A stretch of DNA of 9,849 nt from assembly GCA_002049785.1 (NCBI GenBank), contig MUKB01000028.1:1-9849 (forward strand). Reading direction: 5' to 3'. The DNA is from Caldifarciminota bacterium 4484_100 (GTDB taxonomy: Bacteria; Hydrothermota; Tepidihabitantia; SM23-42). Under the pieces are notes generated by a model. It was not told where the DNA came from. It did no database searches and was given only the letters and a program-made list of their open reading frames with translations. Positions 5,747 through 9,849 of the stretch are shown here, piece by piece (the stretch's first letter is position 1; each line of letters starts with the position of its first letter). Position numbers and translations under genes: made by a program.

Positions 5747-7814
5747 GTTGATTTCCCTGCCTTTTTTTCTTCTCTTTATACTCAACCCGGGGGTGGAAAA
5801 CACCGGTCAGGATGGGCAGGAATGCAGTTTTTATCTGCTCCAAATCATAACGGTTTATTGGACAATCATCAAGCTGTCCATCGTTAAATTTCCTCTCAAT
5901 CGTATCTCTCAGAATTTTTGTCAGTTTCGCCACGGTTACACTCTTTTCACTGCGCGCAGTCGCTTCAACAGAATCGGCAAGCATCACTAAGGCGGATTCC
6001 TTGGTCTTCGGTTTCGGCCCGGGATAACGGAATGTATCTTCATCGATATCGGCCTTTATCTTCATAGCCTTTTTATAAAACCATTCAATCGTTGTCGTCC
6101 CGTGATGTTGCTCAATTATTTCAATCAAACTCCTTGGAAGGCCCATCTGTTTTGCCATCTCAACACCATCCTTCACATGGGAGATAATTATCAAGGCGCT
6201 CATCTGTGGTTTTAAGGTGTCGTGTGGATTCTTCAGGCCGATCTGATTTTCGATAAAATAATCCGGTTTTTTCAGTTTTCCGATGTCGTGATAGTATGCA
6301 CCAACACGAGCCAGCACAGGGTCTGCACCGATTGCCCGGGCACCTGCCTCAGCGAGGTTACCGGTCACAATCGAATGATGGTATGTTCCTGGCGCTTCAA
6401 TCGCCATCTCCTTGAAGATCGGTAAATTCAGGTTTCCCAGTTCAAGGAGTGTAAGGTCGGTAGTAAAATCAAAAATCTTCTCAAAAGGAGGTAAGAATAA
6501 TGCAAAGAGGACGATAACGAGAACACTGTTCAGGATTCCCATACCGAGATAGAACAGATTTATCTGGGTTTTTAATAGATAGATATCAATGAAGATTATG
6601 GCGAGCACATTCGCCCCTGCGATATAAAGGAATGGACGATATAAGGATAGCCTTGTGCTTATCGTCTGGATTGAAAATACTGCGACCAGGCCACCAACAA
6701 GGAGATAGATGAATATGGGAAGAGAATTCAGGATAATCCCAAAGATAGAAGAGAAAACAAGGGTGAAGAGGATGGCGGTATTCACATTGAAGTATAGAGT
6801 AATGAGAAAGATGAAAAAGGCGATAGGAAGGGCATAAATAGAGTTTGTGATGGATGTAACCTTACCGATCACAAGATATACACCGCTCAGAAGACCGAGA
6901 AAGTAGATGTTCTTATCCTGGGAAAGACGCAGATCCGTAATTCGGGCATACTGGAATATCAGAAAGATAAGTGCAAAGAGAAATAAGTTCCTGGCAACAA
7001 TGGTTTTAATAACCTCCCAGGTCCCAATCGAGATGTATGTATTTTCCAGGGCAAACAATTTTTCCATTGAGGACTTCGATACCTTACGGTGTTTCTCGAT
7101 GATGAATTCCCCCTTCAAAACCTTGCCCTTTGTTTTGGGTATATTAGCAAAAAGTTCATCGATACGTTGTTCGGTCTTTTCCGGATTGTATGTAATATTT
7201 GGCATCAGGAAAAATCTAACCAGGGCGCGATATTCATTCCCTCTTTTATGAGTTGCAATACTTTCCGCCTGAGTAAGTGAATAGAGTGAATCGGTAGATT
7301 CGATAATTTCTTTGTTTCCACTCAATATAGTAATAATTTTATTCTGCCCGGATTTTTCCTCGATGATACCATTTGCGTATAACTTTGAGAGACTTTCCTT
7401 CATCTGTGAAAGAATCTTTTTATAATTATTCTTTAAGAGATATCTGAGTACACCCTTGCTCACCGCATATTCACGCTGAATCAGATGGATCAAGGAATCG
7501 GGCTTGAGCTTCAGCCTTTTCAATGAGTCGATTACATACTCAAAATGGTCGATTTTCTTCGCAATTAAATCAGACACCTTCTTATCAAGTTCATATACCG
7601 GTGGGATACGTCGGGCAATTTCCTGTTTTTCTCGAAAGAGTTCCTGTTCGCTCTTGGGAATATAAAAATCATAAGGGGCGATAACATTATATGGTGCAAT
7701 CTGTCCCTCTTTGATATCAAATTTTTTGGGCACACCCGGTAGAGGAAAGATAATGTTGTAGATTAAAACAATACCGACTAAAACAAATAATTTAGGATGA
7801 ATTTTTATTTTCAT
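5727..7814 (-). CDS. pgpH: 7TM-HD membrane protein, PgpH-type (c-di-AMP phosphodiesterase family)
   Basis: The 695-residue protein has the full family build: an N-terminal signal-anchor helix (about 7-25), an extracytoplasmic 7TM-HD domain (about 30-268), a cluster of seven membrane helices (about 272-443) and a cytoplasmic HD domain (about 465-675). The metal-binding residues are all visible: H480 in GTYHHS, H509-D510 in YYHDIGK, H546 in ISHVKDG, H570-H571 in EQHHGT and D614 in LADSVEA. In Firmicutes such proteins hydrolyse cyclic di-AMP to pApA. Activity on that substrate here is inferred from the complete residue set. The start overlaps the phoH end by 23 bases and the end overlaps ybeY, so these genes are almost surely one operon. 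A weak AAAGG lies shortly before the ATG. No diadenylate cyclase gene is in the window. Confidence 0.93.
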   Translation of the reverse strand: MKIKIHPKLFVLVGIVLIYNIIFPLPGVPKKFDIKEGQIAPYNVIAPYDFYIPKSEQELFREKQEIARRIPPVYELDKKVSDLIAKKIDHFEYVIDSLKRLKLKPDSLIHLIQREYAVSKGVLRYLLKNNYKKILSQMKESLSKLYANGIIEEKSGQNKIITILSGNKEIIESTDSLYSLTQAESIATHKRGNEYRALVRFFLMPNITYNPEKTEQRIDELFANIPKTKGKVLKGEFIIEKHRKVSKSSMEKLFALENTYISIGTWEVIKTIVARNLFLFALIFLIFQYARITDLRLSQDKNIYFLGLLSGVYLVIGKVTSITNSIYALPIAFFIFLITLYFNVNTAILFTLVFSSIFGIILNSLPIFIYLLVGGLVAVFSIQTISTRLSLYRPFLYIAGANVLAIIFIDIYLLKTQINLFYLGMGILNSVLVIVLFALFLPPFEKIFDFTTDLTLLELGNLNLPIFKEMAIEAPGTYHHSIVTGNLAEAGARAIGADPVLARVGAYYHDIGKLKKPDYFIENQIGLKNPHDTLKPQMSALIIISHVKDGVEMAKQMGLPRSLIEIIEQHHGTTTIEWFYKKAMKIKADIDEDTFRYPGPKPKTKESALVMLADSVEATARSEKSVTVAKLTKILRDTIERKFNDGQLDDCPINRYDLEQIKTAFLPILTGVFHPRVEYKEKKKRQGNQRGDQDI

Positions 7815-8688
7815 AAGCCTTTATAATCTCCTGAACAAGATGATGCCTCACAACATCCTTTTCGCTGAGATAGATGAATTTGATCCCTTTGATATTTTTC
7901 AAAAGATGTTGAACTTCAATCAAACCGGAAAATATATTGGTGGGTAAATCTACTTGGGTTATATCACCGGTCACGACAACCTTTGATCTCCAGCCCATTC
8001 GTGTTAAGAACATCTTCATCTGCATACTGGTGGTATTTTGGGCTTCGTCCAGAATAATACACGCATCATTTAATGTTCTACCCCTCATATAGGCAAGGGG
8101 TGCCACTTCGATGACCTTCATATCCAGGTATCTGCGCACGCGATCATAGGGTAGAAAGTCATTCAGTGCATCATAAAGGGGTCGGAGATAGGGATCAACC
8201 TTTTCTTCAATCGCCCCGGGCAGGAATCCCAGAGACTCCCCGGCCTCAACCGCAGGTCGGGTGAGGATGATTCTTTCAATCTTCTTGTTCATAAGATAGG
8301 ATACCGCCTTTGCCACTGCAAGATAGGTCTTGCCGGTTCCTGCGGGTCCAATACTGATGACAATATCATAATCGTCAATCGCCTTGATATAGTCGGCCTG
8401 ACCGGGTGTCTTCGCCTTAACCAGCCTCTTGGGTGTTGAAATAGAATGAATATCTTTCGCTGATCTGTCTTGGGCAGCGGGTTGCGATTTCCTTCCAATC
8501 TCTTTCAATATCGCCTTGATATATTTTTTCGCCTCTTTGACATCTTTCTCATTCCCTTTGATATAGATATGCTCATTACGCATCGCGGCGACAATCTTGA
8601 AACGTTTCTGTACTTCCTTCAGGATTTCATCATTAAATCCAAGAACGAGCTGCGGGTCGAATCCGGTTATAGGAATGGATACCTTCAC
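7792..8688 (-). CDS. phoH: PhoH family (YbeZ-like) ATPase
   Basis: A PhoH/YbeZ-type P-loop NTPase, predicted to act with YbeY on RNA. Residues about 1-65 look like the KH-like N-terminal domain. The ATPase core shows Walker A G114-P-A-G-T-G-K-T121, the [16 protein letters not shown] motif (143-158), Walker B with D214-E215 in CIILDEAQN, a sensor-like [10 protein letters not shown] (240-249) and the C-terminal R281-H-H-L-V-Q-E-I region. The length of 298 residues is normal for the short PhoH form. The start is a GTG at 8688; the frame immediately before it is taken up by a GC-rich hairpin and no Shine-Dalgarno sits at normal distance, so the start is less certain than the identity. Its end overlaps the 7TM-HD gene, and ybeY follows, the usual partner set. 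Confidence 0.95.
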   Translation of the reverse strand: MKVSIPITGFDPQLVLGFNDEILKEVQKRFKIVAAMRNEHIYIKGNEKDVKEAKKYIKAILKEIGRKSQPAAQDRSAKDIHSISTPKRLVKAKTPGQADYIKAIDDYDIVISIGPAGTGKTYLAVAKAVSYLMNKKIERIILTRPAVEAGESLGFLPGAIEEKVDPYLRPLYDALNDFLPYDRVRRYLDMKVIEVAPLAYMRGRTLNDACIILDEAQNTTSMQMKMFLTRMGWRSKVVVTGDITQVDLPTNIFSGLIEVQHLLKNIKGIKFIYLSEKDVVRHHLVQEIIKAYENKNSS

Positions 8689-8694
8689 ATCAGG

Positions 8695-8720
8695 GGGAGG
8701 GGCGGTACTCAGCCCCTCCC
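8695..8720 (-). other. GC-rich hairpin between the LysM gene and phoH
   Basis: The arms 8695-8703 and 8712-8720 are a perfect 9-base inverted repeat (GGGAGGGGC / GCCCCTCCC) around an 8-base loop. In the minus-strand transcript it lies seven bases after the LysM stop and six bases before the phoH GTG. No run of U follows, so it is not a standard intrinsic terminator. It may partly terminate or stabilise the LysM mRNA, or control phoH translation: its first arm holds the only Shine-Dalgarno-like purine run upstream of phoH. Confidence 0.7.
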
Positions 8721-8727
8721 ATACATA

Positions 8728-9318
8728 TTAATCATGAGGTATTGTAAATTCTTGATTTGGATAAATTAAGTCTTTATCCTTTATTTTGTCTTTGTTTGCC
8801 TCATAGATTTCAGGCCATCTCTTGGCATTGGAGTAGATGGAAAGGTATGAGGCGATCAATGAAAGACAATCTCCAGGAATCACCTTGTAGGTATCAAGGG
8901 TGGGAATGAGCAGAATCCAGTCTGGATAGATGAGGTTTGGATTCTTTATCTTATCCTTATTAGCCTCATAGATCATTGGCCACTTTGAACCATCATGATA
9001 AACCTCGCGCATACTTGCAATCTTGGAAAGCCAATCGCCTTCAACAACCTTATACCTACCCCACTGACACCTTTTCCAGGTTTCCTGGAGCTCAGCAAGT
9101 TTTGATTCAAGTTCTGATTTACGGGTCTTGAGATTATTGACATCAGATTTCAGATTTTCAACCTGGGATTGGAGTTCTGTAATCTTCGCCTCGGCCTCGC
9201 TAAGCTGCTGTTTTAAGGTATCAATCTGCGCCTGGGCCTGTTCTTCAGTAAGTTTTTCCTGTGCAAATGCAGGAATAACAAGGCATAGAACAAAGGTGAG
9301 TGCAATTATCTTTTTCAT
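8728..9318 (-). CDS. secreted coiled-coil protein with two LysM domains
   Basis: The product (196 residues from the second of two adjacent ATGs) starts with a Sec signal peptide, KK then a hydrophobic core and the probable cleavage AFA/QE near residue 19. A heptad-rich coiled coil spans about residues 23-80. Two LysM peptidoglycan-binding domains follow (about 89-139 and 144-194), each with the pattern YKV-x2-GD-x-LS-x-IAS...W..IYEANKDKIK...LIYP...IP. The two copies share IYEANKDKIK, so they arose by internal duplication. The ATG at 9318 is preferred to 9321 because AGGAGG (9324-9329) is five bases away from it and only two from the other. The protein probably sits in the periplasm bound to the cell wall. 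It follows a Braun-like lipoprotein gene whose stop overlaps its ribosome-binding site. Confidence 0.9.
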   Translation of the reverse strand: MKKIIALTFVLCLVIPAFAQEKLTEEQAQAQIDTLKQQLSEAEAKITELQSQVENLKSDVNNLKTRKSELESKLAELQETWKRCQWGRYKVVEGDWLSKIASMREVYHDGSKWPMIYEANKDKIKNPNLIYPDWILLIPTLDTYKVIPGDCLSLIASYLSIYSNAKRWPEIYEANKDKIKDKDLIYPNQEFTIPHD

Positions 9319-9323
9319 CATTT

Positions 9324-9329
9324 CCTCCT
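9324..9329 (-). promoter_or_regulatory. ribosome-binding site of the LysM gene, overlapping the lipoprotein stop
   Basis: AGGAGG on the minus strand shares two bases with the TAG stop (9328-9330) of the lipoprotein gene. It decides the start: five bases to the ATG at 9318 against two to the ATG at 9321. The overlap suggests that the two proteins are made by coupled translation. Confidence 0.75.
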
Positions 9330-9585
9330 ATTTCTTACAGCGGGTATCAATCTTATTCTGAAGTTCATTGATCTGATTCTCAAGATCCGCAATTGCCTTC
9401 TCCAGATTTGATTTCTCGGATTGCAGGGTATTTACTTCGCTCTGCAGATTATCGATTTTGGTCTGCGCAGCCTGTAAGGCGGCCTGGGTTTCCGCGAGGG
9501 TGTCGAGTGTCTCCTTCTTGGCCATCTTCGGTCCACAACCGAGGATCAAGATGGCAAGAAACAACACCGCAACTATCTTTTTCAT
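9328..9585 (-). CDS. small Braun-like (Lpp-like) coiled-coil lipoprotein
   Basis: The 85-residue precursor has a lipoprotein signal peptide with the lipobox I14-L-G-C17; C17 would be lipidated after cleavage by signal peptidase II. Glycine follows the cysteine, not aspartate, which fits outer-membrane sorting if a Lol system is present. The mature part is nearly all coiled coil with regular heptads: I44, V51, I65, I72, I79 in one core position (K58 interrupts) and L47, L54, L61, L68, L75 in the other. The chain ends T-R-C-K-K; a terminal lysine recalls E. coli Lpp, where it is joined to peptidoglycan. Linkage here is inference. It has a consensus promoter and a perfect ribosome-binding site, which suggests an abundant protein. 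The LysM gene follows directly. Confidence 0.88.
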   Translation of the reverse strand: MKKIVAVLFLAILILGCGPKMAKKETLDTLAETQAALQAAQTKIDNLQSEVNTLQSEKSNLEKAIADLENQINELQNKIDTRCKK

Positions 9586-9591
9586 AATGCC

Positions 9592-9599
9592 ACCTCCTT
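9592..9599 (-). promoter_or_regulatory. strong ribosome-binding site of the lipoprotein gene
   Basis: AAGGAGGT on the minus strand is a full match to the anti-Shine-Dalgarno sequence and lies six bases before the ATG at 9585. It is the strongest ribosome-binding site in the window and contrasts with the leaderless-looking plus-strand genes. Confidence 0.85.
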
Positions 9600-9619
9600 A
9601 TAATCAAAATTCATAGTAA

Positions 9620-9647
9620 ATCATATCCATAATAAGCAAAATGTCAA
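9620..9647 (-). promoter_or_regulatory. strong sigma-70-type promoter of the lipoprotein-LysM unit
   Basis: On the minus strand a perfect -35 TTGACA (9642-9647) is followed after 16 bases by TATGAT (9620-9625), one mismatch from consensus. An AT-rich tract (9648-9665) lies upstream and could act as an UP element. The predicted start near 9613 leaves about 28 bases of leader, which contains the strong ribosome-binding site. Read-through past the hairpin at 8695-8720 could also supply phoH and the genes beyond it. Confidence 0.75.
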
Positions 9648-9692
9648 GGATTAATTTATAATATGGGTAGAATATCAACAGTGGGTCAAGAT

Positions 9693-9848
9693 TCAGAATA
9701 TCTGACTCCTCTCCACTTTTTTCATAGCACCACCAGGACGACATTTCGGATTTGGAAAACATTCAGCCATTAACTCATTGGTTATTGTAAAACCATTGGT
9801 CACCCTGAATCCTGTGCTGAGGAATCTCAGTATCGTTTCTTTTCCTGT
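9693..9848 (-). CDS. 3' end of an unidentified gene (partial)
   Basis: The minus-strand frame is open from the window edge to a TGA at 9693-9695, giving the last 51 residues of a protein whose start is outside the window. The visible part reads TGKETILRFLSTGFRVTNG and continues through a FPNPKCRPGG segment to a basic tail ending ERSQIF. It has two cysteines six residues apart and a Pro/Gly-rich turn, with no membrane helix. I do not recognise the family. The other two minus-strand frames are closed early. A plus-strand frame over 9706-9849 is also open but has no ATG, so the minus-strand reading is favoured but not certain. About 45 bases separate its stop from the lipoprotein promoter, and I see no terminator hairpin there. 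Confidence 0.5.
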   Translation of the reverse strand, partial: TGKETILRFLSTGFRVTNGFTITNELMAECFPNPKCRPGGAMKKVERSQIF

Positions 9849-9849
9849 C

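Noticed and set aside
6907..7251. Open plus-strand frame of 114 codons
   Set aside because: Antisense to the extracytoplasmic and first membrane part of the 7TM-HD gene; no ribosome-binding site or motif.
8695..8720. Intrinsic transcription terminator
   Set aside because: The stem is strong, but neither strand has a T-run after it, so I list it only as a hairpin of unknown role.
8700..8760. Separate promoter for phoH
   Set aside because: Only a weak TTTACA / TATGTA pair with a 15-base spacer is visible on the minus strand, too poor to call.
9706..9849. Open plus-strand frame at the right edge
   Set aside because: No ATG start and no ribosome-binding site; it overlaps the more plausible end of a minus-strand gene.

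Overview
The window looks like bacterial chromosome from a moderately AT-rich organism. It is very gene-dense: most neighbours overlap, abut, or lie under 40 bases apart. A Braun-type lipoprotein and a secreted LysM protein suggest a diderm cell with an outer membrane. The gene set, the short extra proteins and the compact layout would fit an uncultivated candidate-phylum lineage (for example WOR-3/Stahlbacteria-like), but this placement is a guess and is not proven by the sequence. I see no RNA gene, CRISPR array, insertion sequence or prophage.

Plus-strand block, 1-3157. A promoter directly in front of nadB (L-aspartate oxidase, first step of NAD synthesis) is followed by a small TPR protein, a 44-residue zinc-ribbon protein, a DnaJ-domain/TPR protein with its own embedded promoter, a 79-residue conserved-looking protein of unknown function, and a 75-residue two-helix membrane protein. 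Both nadB and the DnaJ gene have a -10 box so close to the ATG that their mRNAs are probably leaderless or nearly so.

Minus-strand block, 9848-3158, read right to left. It begins with the 3' end of an unidentified gene. A strong consensus promoter then precedes a Braun-like coiled-coil lipoprotein and a coiled-coil LysM protein, which together look like a small cell-envelope/peptidoglycan unit. After a GC-rich hairpin come phoH, a 7TM-HD (PgpH-type, c-di-AMP phosphodiesterase family) gene, ybeY, and two tandem CNNM/CorC transporter-family genes. These five overlap or nearly touch. The order phoH - 7TM-HD - ybeY matches the Firmicutes cluster, while phoH - ybeY - corC matches the E. coli ybeZ-ybeY-ybeX cluster, so this locus holds both versions in one run. 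The likely themes are RNA/ribosome quality control (PhoH, YbeY), second-messenger turnover (7TM-HD) and divalent-cation transport (CNNM pair).

The two blocks converge at 3157/3158 with no base between their stop codons. No dramatic new system stands out. The points most worth following are the leaderless promoters, the short zinc-ribbon and 79-residue proteins, the degenerate second CNNM protein, the hairpin at the phoH start, the Lpp-like/LysM pair, and the unidentified gene end at the right edge.
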